A DNA stretch of 64,000 nucleotides from Halomonas binhaiensis (GCF_008329985.2 NZ_CP038437.2:124001-188000); one strand, 5' to 3'. Positions 7,599 through 16,758 are shown, counted from the first letter of the stretch. Translations and numbers: made by a program. Notes: generated from the sequence alone by a model not told the origin.

Positions 7599-9209
7599 AT
7601 GCAACGGATCGAAGAGAGCCTGACAATAGAAGAGGCTTACCCTCTGTTCCGGGAACAGGGAGCCGACGCAGTAGAGGTATTCGATGATGCAGGCCAAACC
7701 ATCGGTGTGCTGACCGCGACGGATATCGAGATGGCCATGCGCGAAGCTGATCTTGGCCGCCTTGTCGGAGAGTGCATTCGCTACCGGGTGACGGGCACAC
7801 CCCCTACGTCAGGCCAGGCCAATATCTCGCAGAATGGTTTCAACACGGAACCACTGCGTTCAGTGCTCAACGCCCTCCACGATGGTGTCTACATTACCGA
7901 TGCGCAAGGCGTCACCGTGACCATCAACAAGGCCTATGAACGCATCACCGGGATTCGCCGGGAGGATGTGGTGGGCTTCCACATGGCTGACCTGGTCAAG
8001 GCAGGTTACATCTCGAAGTCCGTCTCACTTGAAGTCATCCGTGAACGCCGCCCGATCACCCTGGTACAAACCATTCGCGACAGTCGCAAGATCGTGGTCA
8101 GTGGCATGCCAATGTTCGACCACGATGGTGAACTGCAGTATGTGGTCACAAATGTCCGCGATGTGACTGAGCTCCTGCGTGCCAAGCACGCCCAGGACCA
8201 GCTGGAACAACTCCAACGCATACGCAAGACATACGGGGTAGCGACGGACGACGAAGGGGCGCAGTGCCTGATTACCAGTCACCAGACAATAGCCTGCTAC
8301 GACTTGGCGCAACGCATTGCCCCAACACAGGTAAAGGTGCTGATTCAGGGAGAAACCGGGGTCGGAAAAACCCAACTGGCCCGATATATCCACCGCCACA
8401 GCCAACGTGCCGATGGTCCCTTTCTGGAACTCAACTGTACCGCCTTCCCGGAGAGTCTGCTGGAAGCGGAACTGTTTGGGTATGCCCCCGGTGCCTTTAC
8501 CGGAGCTTCCTCACGAGGCAAGCAGGGCCTGCTGCAAGTTGCGCATGGTGGCACCCTTTTTCTCGACGAAATTGGTGACCTCCCCTTATCACTGCAGGTC
8601 AAGCTGCTCAAGGTCGTCGAGGAGGGGAGGTTTCTTCCTGTTGGCGGCACCGAGTTTCGTCATGCCGATGTCCGCTTGATCACTGCGTCTCATCAGGATC
8701 TTCATCAGCGTGTACGCGAAGGCGGTTTCCGCGAGGATCTCTACTACCGTATTGGAGTCGTGCCGCTGACACTGCCGCCTCTGCGTGAACGTCGCGAGGA
8801 GATCATTCCGCTACTCCACCATTATCTCGACTATTTCAACCAGCAATATTCTCGCCATATCCAGTGGACCCCCGAGGCTCTGGAGCTACTGGTGGCCCTC
8901 GATTGGCCTGGTAACATCCGAGAACTGATCAACTTGACCGAGCGGCTCGTGGTCACCGCCACCGAGGACTTGATTACATCGGACAACCTTCCTGTAGACA
9001 GTAGGCCAGTCCCGGCACGAGGCGTGACTTCCTCGGGAAGAACACTACGTGAGCAAGTCGCTGCCCTTGAGAAGCAGTTGATAGAATCGGCCCTTGCTGC
9101 CCATGGCAATACTCGTGCCGCCGCCGCAGCGTTAGGCATCGATCAGTCAACACTGGTCAAGAAAGTTCAGCGATGGCGAGCGACTTCGCCCCCGACAACC
9201 CCCGATTGA
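7599..9209 (+). CDS. sigma-54-dependent activator (CBS-PAS-AAA+-Fis)
   Basis: The 536-residue enhancer-binding protein starts with a single CBS-like segment (about 1-58), then a PAS domain (about 85-190). The AAA+ domain (about 222-450) has Walker A GETGVGKT at 251, the sigma-54 contact motif GAFTGA at 298-303 and Walker B FLDE near 321. A Fis-type helix-turn-helix follows at about 500-527. The start at 7599 has AAAGAGG 8 bases upstream; an earlier in-frame TTG overlapping the permease stop lacks a site. The PAS domain probably senses the pathway substrate. The consensus promoter and palindromes at 4523-4659 are its expected target. Confidence 0.93.
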   Translation: MQRIEESLTIEEAYPLFREQGADAVEVFDDAGQTIGVLTATDIEMAMREADLGRLVGECIRYRVTGTPPTSGQANISQNGFNTEPLRSVLNALHDGVYITDAQGVTVTINKAYERITGIRREDVVGFHMADLVKAGYISKSVSLEVIRERRPITLVQTIRDSRKIVVSGMPMFDHDGELQYVVTNVRDVTELLRAKHAQDQLEQLQRIRKTYGVATDDEGAQCLITSHQTIACYDLAQRIAPTQVKVLIQGETGVGKTQLARYIHRHSQRADGPFLELNCTAFPESLLEAELFGYAPGAFTGASSRGKQGLLQVAHGGTLFLDEIGDLPLSLQVKLLKVVEEGRFLPVGGTEFRHADVRLITASHQDLHQRVREGGFREDLYYRIGVVPLTLPPLRERREEIIPLLHHYLDYFNQQYSRHIQWTPEALELLVALDWPGNIRELINLTERLVVTATEDLITSDNLPVDSRPVPARGVTSSGRTLREQVAALEKQLIESALAAHGNTRAAAAALGIDQSTLVKKVQRWRATSPPTTPD

Positions 9210-9276
9210 AGTGCCCTCGGTTACAGCATTCTCCCGTTCGTTTCGCGATGCAGGATTTATAGCCAAATCTTTAGTT

Positions 9277-9291
9277 ATAAGATTTTCTTAT
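9277..9291. promoter_or_regulatory. inverted repeat in the cysH promoter
   Basis: ATAAGA-TTT-TCTTAT lies in an AT-rich stretch about 70 bases before cysH. CysB-family activators bind AT-rich imperfect repeats in such positions, and a CysB-like gene is convergent downstream. The link is inferred. Confidence 0.45.
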
Positions 9292-9358
9292 TTCTTTTAG
9301 GTCTAGAGAAACGGTAGCATGCTCTCTATTCATTTATCTAAGAGAAGCTATAGGGACC

Positions 9359-10039
9359 ATGGGACCGAACGCCAATACTCAGAGTATCGTCGCTCCAGAA
9401 CGCGCCTTTCATCATGGCGCTGACCTGGAAGCACTCAACGACCGTTTCAAGGGTGCACTGCCGAGCGAAATCATGCGCTATACGCTCGAGAGAGCAGAGA
9501 ATCCGGTCGTCTTCACCAACTTCCGTCCACTGGCGGTGGCCTTTCTGCATCTCGTCACCCGTATCAAGCCGGACATTCCGGTGGTCTGGGTCGACCACGG
9601 TTACAACACGCCAGAAACCTACCGGCATATTGATCGAGTGATCAAAGAGCTTGATCTCAACCTGGTGACTTACGCACCGAAAATGTCGGCTGCGCACTAC
9701 GATGCGGTTTACAACGGTATTCCTGCGTTTGACACTCCAGAGCACGATTTCTTCTCACGCACCGTGAAACTGGAGCCGTTCAATCGCGCCATGCAGGAGC
9801 TGAAGCCTGATGTCTGGTTGAATGGTATTCGCCACGACCAGAACACGCATCGCGGAAACCTGGATGTATTCACCCAGGGCAGTCACGGCACTGTGCGGGT
9901 GGCGCCAATGTTCCACCTGAGGAAAGTCGATGTCGAGAAATATGTCCATGAGAATGGCCTGCCGGACAACGACATCTACTTCGACCCAACCAAGGGCGAA
10001 GAGCACCGGGAATGCGGGATATTTCTGCAGAAGAAATAG
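9359..10039 (+). CDS. cysH: phosphoadenylyl-sulfate reductase
   Basis: The 226-residue PAPS/APS reductase family protein has an ATP-pyrophosphatase-like core: VVFTNFRPLAVAFLHL near 50, then PVVWVDHGYNTPETYRH near 75. It closes with EHRECGIFLQ, the ECG tail that carries the redox Cys in thioredoxin-dependent enzymes. The CC pairs that bind a [4Fe-4S] cluster in the APS-type enzymes are absent, so it should use PAPS, reducing it to sulfite in assimilatory sulfate reduction. It is monocistronic, with an AT-rich promoter upstream and a CysB-like regulator gene convergent downstream. Confidence 0.9.
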   Translation: MGPNANTQSIVAPERAFHHGADLEALNDRFKGALPSEIMRYTLERAENPVVFTNFRPLAVAFLHLVTRIKPDIPVVWVDHGYNTPETYRHIDRVIKELDLNLVTYAPKMSAAHYDAVYNGIPAFDTPEHDFFSRTVKLEPFNRAMQELKPDVWLNGIRHDQNTHRGNLDVFTQGSHGTVRVAPMFHLRKVDVEKYVHENGLPDNDIYFDPTKGEEHRECGIFLQKK

Positions 10040-10192
10040 TTCTCTCAGTGTCCTGAGTGGGAAAAGCCTGGCCTCTTCCGCGCTGCACCTTGTCGATAAG
10101 TCATGTGCCGTGCCGATGAGGCCTTGTTGTTTGATCAGGTTCGTGAGCGGTACAGGAACGCCTGAAAACCGGTGACGTGCTCTTGTCGTGAA

Positions 10193-11125
10193 TTAACCTT
10201 GATTGCCAGCCAACACCTGTTGGACGGTGGCGGCGTCCAGGTCGCTGTGGCAGAGCTCCAGGAAGTGATAGGCAAAGCTGCGCAGGAAACGCCCTCTACG
10301 CAGGGCCAGATAAGTGATATTGCGGGGCAGTAGGTCGCTGGCATCAAGCAGCTTTAGTCCCCGATCGCGATCTTCATGGTAGGCCATCGAAGCGACCACG
10401 CCGACGCCCAGCCCCAGTTCTACATAGGATTTGATGACATCGGCATCCAGCGCCGTCAGCACGATATCCGGCACTAACTCCGCCGAGATGAAGGTCTGAT
10501 CGATACGAGCGCGTCCTTTGACACCTTCGTGGTAGGTGACGATGGGGTGTTCAGCGATACGGGCCAGGGTCAGTGGCTTTCCATCGTCCAGGGGGTGCCC
10601 TTCGGGCACGATGACACCGTGATACCAGTGGTAGAAGGGAAAGCAGGCAAAAAGCTGTTCCTCCTTGTGAAGCGCCTCGGTGCCGATACCGATGTCCACC
10701 TTGCCGGCCTTGAGTAGAGACACGATCTCGTCGGGTCCGCACTGGTGAAGCTCCAGATGCACCTTGGGAAAGGCCTGCTTGAAGCGGGCAATGATCGGCG
10801 GCAACGCATAGCGGGCAGGGGTATGAGTCGTGGCAATGGCCAGGATGCCCTGATCTTCATGGGTCAACTGATGAGCCGAGCGCTTGAGATTCTCCGCGTC
10901 CAGCAAGATGCGCTCGATGATCTCCAGCAACCTGGTGCCGGCTTGAGTCAGCCCCAGAATGCGCTTTCCTCGACGCTCGAAGAGCTCGACCCCCAGCTCC
11001 TCTTCCAGGTCACGAATATGCTTGCTGGCCCCCGACTGGGAGGTGAAGAGCGCGTTGGATGCATCGGTGAGGTTGAAGTTGTGACGTACGGTTTCTCTCA
11101 CGATACGTAGCTGTTGAAAGTTCAT
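10193..11125 (-). CDS. CysB-family LysR regulator
   Basis: The 310-residue LysR-type regulator starts MNFQQLRIV, which is the CysB/Cbl start pattern. The winged HTH (NLTDASNALFTSQSGASKHI) is at about 17-36. The effector domain has the CysB-like TTHTPARYALP segment and GLGVGVVASMAY near 240. CysB activates sulfate uptake and reduction genes with N-acetylserine as inducer; this copy, convergent with cysH, fits that role or a Cbl-like sulfonate role. An in-frame TTG three codons upstream is an alternative start. Its first 15 bases and some 55 bases of upstream DNA recur at 15409-15481. Confidence 0.88.
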   Translation of the reverse strand: MNFQQLRIVRETVRHNFNLTDASNALFTSQSGASKHIRDLEEELGVELFERRGKRILGLTQAGTRLLEIIERILLDAENLKRSAHQLTHEDQGILAIATTHTPARYALPPIIARFKQAFPKVHLELHQCGPDEIVSLLKAGKVDIGIGTEALHKEEQLFACFPFYHWYHGVIVPEGHPLDDGKPLTLARIAEHPIVTYHEGVKGRARIDQTFISAELVPDIVLTALDADVIKSYVELGLGVGVVASMAYHEDRDRGLKLLDASDLLPRNITYLALRRGRFLRSFAYHFLELCHSDLDAATVQQVLAGNQG

Positions 11126-11212
11126 ATAGAACAAATCTGTCAGAAGTGTCTTTGGAATATAAATGACTTTTTTTATTCTTAGAAGACATTTACGGAGACA
11201 TTAGCGGAGTAA

Positions 11213-11398
11213 GGTGGATATCAGCACTCAACCGAGGGCGATGTCGTGATCCTGGAAAATCGCTCGGCCCAGAGTGAGGCCAAGGATATTTTCATAGTCC
11301 ATGAAAAGTTCGAGCTGGGCGCAGGAAAGCGCAATGATGCGACATTTCTATGCTCTGTCATCACCGATGTGATCACCCTGATGAACCCTGTTGTGTGA
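11213..11398 (+). pseudogene. possible C-terminal coding remnant, unidentified
   Basis: After a stop at 11210 the frame stays open for about 61 codons without any good start and ends TGA at 11396-11398, inside the antisense end of the next LysR gene. The peptide (VVILENRSAQSEAKDI then HEKFELGAGKRNDATF) has a natural composition and codon pattern, unlike a random frame. I do not recognise the family. It could be the tail of a gene whose front has been lost, or chance. Confidence 0.2.
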
Positions 11399-12293
11399 GA
11401 TGATCCAGAAGCAGCCGCAGTGGCACCATGTCTCGGTATTCGCGCGGGAAATAAAGGAAGATGCCCTGGGTTTCAGGCATATGGCGCTCAAGTACTGGAA
11501 GCAGTGTCCCTGTCGCAAACTCTTCGGCAACATAGTCGTGGAATGTGTAGATCAGGCCAGCTCCTTGTGTTGCCAGATCGACCAAAACAGGAAGCGAGTC
11601 GGCGATGAGATGCCCTCGCACATCCACACTGATCTCGCCATCTCTAGTATGGAAGCTCCAAGGCGCGATGTGGCCTGAGGGCTGGTAACGATAGCGGATG
11701 CAGCTGTGGTCCAACAGGTCTTCCGGGGTCTTCGGGTGGCCAACTGCTGACAGATAATAGGGACTGGCCGCTACGGTCAGAGCAAGAGGGGGTGTCATGC
11801 GTACTGCCACCATATCTTGTGCAATTCGGTCCCCCAGTCGGAAACCGGCATGTAGCTCATCGTCCAGGATATCGGTAAGTGCGTCAGTCAGAGAAAGCTC
11901 GACCTCGATCTCCGGATAGGTCGCACAGAAGGATGCCAGGGCTGGGCCGACAACGAGGCGATAGGCGAATTCCGGAATCGTAAGCTTCAATGTGCCCCGT
12001 GCTGCATGGCCGCTGGTGCGGGCGCTCTCGACGGCCCCGGCTAACTGCTCGAAGGCGGGCCCCGCACCGCGAATCAGGGCCCGCCCAGCTTCAGTCAGGC
12101 TGATAGACCTGGTGGTGCGGATGAACAGGGGGGCGCCCAACTGGTCTTCAAGCGATTTCAGTTGATGACTGACCGTCGAGGGCTTGATCCCCAGGGCGTT
12201 AGCGGCGGCGCGCAGGCTGCCATGGCGGGCAATTGCAGCGAAGACTTCGAGCGCGGTAAGCGGCAGGCGCATTTTGGCTTCTCGGTAGTTCAT
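11373..12293 (-). CDS. LysR-family transcriptional regulator
   Basis: The 306-residue LysR regulator has its winged HTH at about 16-40 (ARHGSLRAAANALGIKPS) and a GcvA/AmpR-like effector domain ending in a conserved YFPREYRDMVPLRLLLDHL. It is divergent from a DHA2-type efflux gene 115 bases away, the usual arrangement in which a LysR protein controls the neighbouring gene. A perfect 14-bp palindrome sits 8 bases upstream of its start, suggesting self-repression. The ligand is unknown. Confidence 0.88.
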   Translation of the reverse strand: MNYREAKMRLPLTALEVFAAIARHGSLRAAANALGIKPSTVSHQLKSLEDQLGAPLFIRTTRSISLTEAGRALIRGAGPAFEQLAGAVESARTSGHAARGTLKLTIPEFAYRLVVGPALASFCATYPEIEVELSLTDALTDILDDELHAGFRLGDRIAQDMVAVRMTPPLALTVAASPYYLSAVGHPKTPEDLLDHSCIRYRYQPSGHIAPWSFHTRDGEISVDVRGHLIADSLPVLVDLATQGAGLIYTFHDYVAEEFATGTLLPVLERHMPETQGIFLYFPREYRDMVPLRLLLDHLTQQGSSG

Positions 12294-12300
12294 TGTTCGA

Positions 12301-12314
12301 TTTCATGCATGAAA
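12301..12314. promoter_or_regulatory. LysR operator candidate
   Basis: TTTCATGCATGAAA is a perfect 14-bp palindrome in the divergent LysR-MFS gap and contains a T-N11-A spacing. Confidence 0.55.
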
Positions 12315-12408
12315 CAAGTGTAAATCTAGGGGATTATCGTAAAAAGAGGTAGGGCTTATATTCGCTTCATCAGCAAGATTCAGTGGAACTCCCTGAAGAG
12401 GTACACAC

Positions 12409-13827
12409 ATGAAGCTCCTTGTTTCCTCGAAAACCAGCTCTCCTCAACTGACCCTCGTCGCCGCCAGCCTTGGCTTTGCTGTCATCTCCCTTGATGTTTC
12501 CGTCGTCAATGTCGCGCTCGAACGCATTCGCGAGGCCCTGCAGACGGATGTCACCGGACTGCAATGGGTCTTGAACGCCTATACACTCGTTTTCGCAAGC
12601 CTGCTCTTGTCGGCAGGCGCACTGGGTGATCGGCTCGGGCCGCGCCCGGTCTATGCCGCGGGGCTGGGGCTCTTCACTCTTGCCTCGGTTGGATGCGCGT
12701 TTTCCGGATCGATCGAAAGCTTGATTGCTGCCCGTATTGCCCAGGGCCTGGCAGCGGCGCTTTGTGTGCCAGCCTCCTTTGCGCTCATCACCATGAGCTT
12801 TTCCGAAACGACTTCCCGTGCAAGAGCCATCGGAACTTGGGCCGGAATTGCCAGTTCGGCCCTTGGGGCCGGCCCGTTGGTCGGCGGCGTCTTGATCAAC
12901 ACTTTTGGTTGGCAGAGCATCTTCTTGATCAACCTTCCCCTTGGCCTGGTTGGGGTCTGGCTTACTCTCACGAATGCTCCGCATGGCACTCGCCCCACCA
13001 CTCGCAGCCTGGATCCCATAGGGCAGATGTTTGCCATCCTGGCTCTGGGCGGCCTGACTATCGGCTGTGTCGAGATTGGCCGCTTTGGTTGGGAGGCGCC
13101 CTTGGTGCTGGCGGGATTTGGAGCCTTTGTCATCTGTGGTATGGGGTTCGTTTTCTACGAGTCGAATCATCCGGATCCGATGTTGCCGCTCGGAGTGATG
13201 CGCACTGCTGCGGTGGCGGCGCCATCCTTTATCGGCATGGCGATCAATTTTGCCTTCTATGGTTTGATGTTTGCCGTCAGCCTGTTCTTTCAGACGGTCA
13301 AAGGCTACTCCCCTCTGCAGACTGGCTTGGCATTCCTGCCGATGACAGGTGTCATCACCCTGACCAACTTTGGTGCCGGCTGGCTTTCTGCTCGCTTCGG
13401 GCCGAAGTTGCTGATTCTTGCCGGGCTTGTGATGGCGACCATCGGCTATCTGTGGCTTTCCGAAATCTCTGCCTCGACACCGTTTGGGTCCATCATTCCT
13501 CGACTGTTCCTGATTGGCATCGGCGCCGCACTGGTTGTCCCCCCGATCAACGCGGTGCTGTTGTCTGGAGTCGATCATGGGCGGGTTGGCATTGCGTCGG
13601 GGGCGCTGAACGCAGCTCGTCAGATCGGCGGGGTTATCGGCGTTGGTGTCTTCGGGTCGCTCGTTGCCGGCAGTGCTGCAAGCATTACGGCAGGCCTTCA
13701 GTCAGCACTACTCCTGTCCGCTCTTGCCATGATTCTGGCGTTTGTCGTAGCGACCAGAATCCCACGCGAGCGACATGTCGCTGTCCCCTCATCGGGTGAG
13801 GCTGATCCACGGTTCCCTAAGGCGTGA
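12409..13827 (+). CDS. DHA2-type MFS efflux transporter
   Basis: The 472-residue major facilitator has the DHA2 (14-helix drug/H+ antiporter) N-terminus: LDVSVVNVALERI in helix 1 and WVLNAYTLVFASLLL in helix 2. The motif-A loop GALGDRLGPRPVY follows, and ARIAQGLAAALCVPASF and GAGPLVGGVL (antiporter motif C) come later. It should export a toxic small molecule by proton exchange in the inner membrane. It is divergent from the LysR gene, its likely regulator. A GAGG site precedes the ATG. Confidence 0.88.
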   Translation: MKLLVSSKTSSPQLTLVAASLGFAVISLDVSVVNVALERIREALQTDVTGLQWVLNAYTLVFASLLLSAGALGDRLGPRPVYAAGLGLFTLASVGCAFSGSIESLIAARIAQGLAAALCVPASFALITMSFSETTSRARAIGTWAGIASSALGAGPLVGGVLINTFGWQSIFLINLPLGLVGVWLTLTNAPHGTRPTTRSLDPIGQMFAILALGGLTIGCVEIGRFGWEAPLVLAGFGAFVICGMGFVFYESNHPDPMLPLGVMRTAAVAAPSFIGMAINFAFYGLMFAVSLFFQTVKGYSPLQTGLAFLPMTGVITLTNFGAGWLSARFGPKLLILAGLVMATIGYLWLSEISASTPFGSIIPRLFLIGIGAALVVPPINAVLLSGVDHGRVGIASGALNAARQIGGVIGVGVFGSLVAGSAASITAGLQSALLLSALAMILAFVVATRIPRERHVAVPSSGEADPRFPKA

Positions 13828-13974
13828 ACCTGATTCTGTTGCTCTTGAGATGGTGCGTATCAAATACATCTCAACTAATTATGCAGGGTGGCGCGAGCTC
13901 TTCTTCCCGTTGGTTGTCACGACTTGCCGTATGGTTTCCACAACCTTGGAGAAGTGCTGATGATGGGTGAAAGC

Positions 13975-15186
13975 TCAGTCACGAATCACTCGCTCATAGT
14001 GGCGTGGATCGAAACGCATCCCGATGATCACCATCAGCAGACTGGTGACGGTTAGCCCGGCCCAGGCCCAGGCGAAGCTGCCGAACTGGTCGCGTACGGC
14101 ACCGGCCAGCCAGGGTGACAGAGCTCCGATGCTGTAGCCGGCACCCTGGGCAATAGCCGTAATGGAGCCGGCACGATGAGGGTCGGCATGGTGGTCAAGG
14201 CTGATGATCAGGCTCAGCGGGAACAGACCGCCGAGGCCGATGCCCAGTAAAGTGGCGATGGCTAGAGGCGCAACTGCCGGGGCCTGCCACAACCACAGGA
14301 AGCCAGCCAGGGCACAACCCAGCGGAAGCATCAGTACAGGGCGCCGGTCCGAGCGGCGCTGGGCCAGGGAGGGCAGGATCAGACCTGCGACCACCTCGAT
14401 GGCGGTGAGATAGCCGAGCAACAAGCCGGCAGCGGATTCCGTCCAGCCGAGCGCAATGTAATAGGGTGGCAACCAGGCCAGTACACAGGCATAGCCCGCG
14501 GCACTGAGGCCGAAGAACACGGTCAGGGTCCAGACACGTGGCTGGCGATACAACGTAGCCCGGAGATCTGGCCCTTCGGCCGTGCTGTCGGTGGCCGGCA
14601 ATAGCAGCCCGCGGCAGTTCCAGACCAGCAAGGCAGCCAGGGCCACCAGTGCCCAGACTGCTAGGGCGGCTTGCCAGCTGCCGGTCAGTTCGGCAAGCAT
14701 CGGGGCCGAAGTAGCGGCTATCGCTGCACCTCCCATGATGGAGGCAACATACCAGCCCATGACCAGCGGTGTGCGTTGCCCTGCCTGATGCTTGATCAGT
14801 GACGGTAGCAGGGCCTGGATGCTGGCAATGCCAATGCCGGCGATCAGGGCGGTGATCAACAACGTCGCGCTGCCATGCCCGACCAGGCGCAGACCGTCGG
14901 CCAAGGCGATGAGCAGCAGGGAGCTTCCGATCAGGCGATTCTGTCCCAGATGACGGGCCAGTGTCATGGCGAGGAAGCAGCCCGCTCCCATCGCCAGCAC
15001 CGGAAGAGTGGTGAGCAGGGAGAGTTGAGAATAACTGATGGGAATATCGGCCTGGATACGCTCGACCAGCGGGCCTATGGCCGCCATCGACGGCCGAAGA
15101 TTCAGCCCGATCAGCATCGTCAGCAGGATCATGCGGCGCAGGGGGAGTCCTTGCTGCCGTGAAGAGGATGTCAGGGTGCTGTGCAT
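13975..15186 (-). CDS. CynX/NimT-family MFS transporter
   Basis: A 403-residue 12-helix MFS carrier of the CynX/NimT type: GLNLRPSMAAIGPLVERI in helix 1, LSLLTTLPVLAMGAGCF in helix 2 and LGIGLGGLFPLSLI in the C half. Family members move cyanate, nitroimidazoles or unknown anions. The start at 15186 follows AGGAAGG by 5 bases; an ATG 7 codons earlier lacks a site. It is convergent with the DHA2 gene and has no clear regulator beside it. Confidence 0.82.
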   Translation of the reverse strand: MHSTLTSSSRQQGLPLRRMILLTMLIGLNLRPSMAAIGPLVERIQADIPISYSQLSLLTTLPVLAMGAGCFLAMTLARHLGQNRLIGSSLLLIALADGLRLVGHGSATLLITALIAGIGIASIQALLPSLIKHQAGQRTPLVMGWYVASIMGGAAIAATSAPMLAELTGSWQAALAVWALVALAALLVWNCRGLLLPATDSTAEGPDLRATLYRQPRVWTLTVFFGLSAAGYACVLAWLPPYYIALGWTESAAGLLLGYLTAIEVVAGLILPSLAQRRSDRRPVLMLPLGCALAGFLWLWQAPAVAPLAIATLLGIGLGGLFPLSLIISLDHHADPHRAGSITAIAQGAGYSIGALSPWLAGAVRDQFGSFAWAWAGLTVTSLLMVIIGMRFDPRHYERVIRD

Positions 15187-15305
15187 GGATTCCTTCCTTG
15201 AAAGCATCTGATGGTCCGACGCTTATGCTGGACCATGGGCTGATGCAGCCTAATTCCTCAACTTAGGTTGAGGTCAAGGAAGGAGAAAGGACATGTGGGA
15301 CATGT

Positions 15306-15351
15306 AAGCAGGAGCCTTACCATGACCGATTGGGCTGCCTGAACTTGTGGC
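15306..15351 (+). pseudogene. decayed start of a GFA-like gene
   Basis: The ribosome binding site and first codons resemble the GFA gene at 31290: about 34 of 46 bases match those at 31274-31319. The frame here reads M-T-D-W-A-A and then TGA, followed by T-C-G. A single change (CGA to TGA) would restore the Arg-Thr-x-Gly start of a GFA protein. No further homologous sequence follows. Confidence 0.35.
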
Positions 15352-15399
15352 ACGTCATGGGAGAGAAGCCCCTTCAGGGGCCGCAGGAGGGGGCTGTTG

Positions 15400-15481
15400 T
15401 TAGAATTTCAGCTGTTGAAAGTTCATAGAGAATAAGTCTGTGCAGAAGTGTTTTTGGAATAGATAATGCTTTTCTATTCTG
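15400..15481 (-). pseudogene. decayed start of a CysB-like gene
   Basis: Read on the - strand from 15426 the sequence is M-N-F-Q-Q-L-K-F and then a TAA stop. The first six residues equal those of the CysB-like protein at 11125. Upstream DNA out to 15481 also resembles the promoter of that gene (AGTCTG, CAGAAGTGT, TTTGGAATA in the same order). It is the stub of a second CysB-type gene, or a promoter copy left after a deletion. Confidence 0.6.
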
Positions 15482-15579
15482 CTTGGCCAAGCACGATTGT
15501 GCGAATGTAGTTCGGTTGGCGTTATCCTTGAGCACGTAGAGTAAGGCCATATGCCCTATTAAGGATCCCAGCCAACGCC
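15481..15579. repeat. palindrome and imperfect inverted repeat in a gene-free gap
   Basis: GCTTGGCCAAGC (15481-15492) is a perfect palindrome. GGTTGGCGTTATCCTT (15514-15529) and AAGGATCCCAGCCAACG (15561-15577) form an imperfect 16-bp inverted repeat 31 bases apart. With the two gene stubs this fills the 420-base gap between 15187 and 15606. Confidence 0.4.
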
Positions 15580-15606
15580 AAACATATACAATGGAGACAT
15601 GGTGAT

Positions 15607-16389
15607 TCAGCTCTCTATATTAACTAGGATCTTGGCAATAGTTCTCTTCATCTCATCAAGGTAGCGATAGGCAGCTGCCTCGGGAGATAAGGTTGAGCGG
15701 AGAAATACCAGGTTAAGGCACCCATAGAGTTTTTCTTCGCTTTTGATGGGAAGTGCGATGGCGCCAAAATTCTTTTCTGGGCTCCATTCTCCGTGATTGG
15801 AGCCATATCCCTGCTGTCGAGTGGTATTAACCAACCTTTCAACGAACTCTTTGTCCCGTGCCCTTTCACCCTCTGCATCCTCTTTCTGTGCCAGCAGCGA
15901 AATCAGCGCTTCTCTTTCCGCTGAATCTGAGTAGGCGATATAGGCTTTACCAGAAGCAGAGAAGAGTAACGGTATGCGCCTGCCCACCATCGCACGATGA
16001 AAGGAAACGGGACTGAAGCGGTGCGTGGTCTCGCGAACAATCATGGCATCCACGTCCAGGGTAGTGAGGTCGGTTGGCCAGCGTACTTGCTGCTGCAGCT
16101 CACTGAGGAGGGGAGCCACCACTGACGATATCCAGTGTTCATCGCGATATCCATCGCTGAGATCGCGAACTCTTCGCTCTAGCCAATAGCTCTTGTCTGA
16201 TTCGCTTAATCGTACGAGGCCCTCTGACTGCAGGGTCTCGAGCAGACGTCGAGTGGTAGTGCGGTGCAGTCCAGTGCGCTCGCTCAGTTCCGCGATGCTG
16301 CCACCACCATTGAGGCGGTTGAGCTCATAGAGAAGTCTCAACCCTCTGACAAGGCCTTGAACTGTCTTGTATTTCCTTTCATCTGACAC
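15607..16389 (-). CDS. mhpR: IclR-family regulator of the mhp operon
   Basis: The 260-residue IclR-type regulator starts with a winged HTH (about 10-75: SIAELSERTGLHRTTTRRLLETL). An effector domain of about 180 residues contains FSASGKAYIAY and YGSNHGEWSPEKNFGAIALP. It is divergent from mhpA with a 369-base gap, the layout of E. coli mhpR, where the protein activates the operon with 3-(3-hydroxyphenyl)propionate. The assignment is from context plus family. Confidence 0.85.
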   Translation of the reverse strand: MSDERKYKTVQGLVRGLRLLYELNRLNGGGSIAELSERTGLHRTTTRRLLETLQSEGLVRLSESDKSYWLERRVRDLSDGYRDEHWISSVVAPLLSELQQQVRWPTDLTTLDVDAMIVRETTHRFSPVSFHRAMVGRRIPLLFSASGKAYIAYSDSAEREALISLLAQKEDAEGERARDKEFVERLVNTTRQQGYGSNHGEWSPEKNFGAIALPIKSEEKLYGCLNLVFLRSTLSPEAAAYRYLDEMKRTIAKILVNIES

Positions 16390-16758
16390 TCAGGTGCTCC
16401 TCTTTTTTTCTTGTGCACTATGTGCACATGCTCTCAAACTTTATGCATAACATATATGTTTTTCATTGCTGCGGTGAAATTTGTTCCCTAGACTTCAAAA
16501 ATATTTTAAATAACTTCGATCACTCATGTGATTAATCGCCTGCAACTTATTGGTAATGATATAAGTTGTTTGGAGATGTTTGCCTTAATTTAGTATGTGA
16601 GATTTTTCAGGTGGTAAATGGTAGCTAATATTTAATCAAGATTTGAATATTTCAGTTAAAACATACCCTCCAGATGTTAAATAACATGCTGGAAAGGAGA
16701 GGTGTTTTCCTGAAATAAGAGACATCGGCTTCAGGTTGCTTGTGGAGGCAAAACAAAT
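16390..16758. promoter_or_regulatory. divergent mhpR-mhpA control region
   Basis: An AT-rich 369-base gap. The clearest element is ATGTTA-AA-TAACAT at 16674-16687, inside a near-palindrome (CCAG...CTGG, 16670-16692). It is 72 bases before the mhpA ATG and about the size of an IclR operator. GGAGG precedes the mhpA start. No reliable -35/-10 pair was resolved. Confidence 0.55.

Noticed and set aside
12370..13578. 402-codon open frame antisense to the DHA2 transporter gene
   Set aside because: The composition (Arg, Gln, Gly, Asp-rich, no hydrophobic core) is that of a shadow frame, while the opposite strand encodes a clear membrane transporter.
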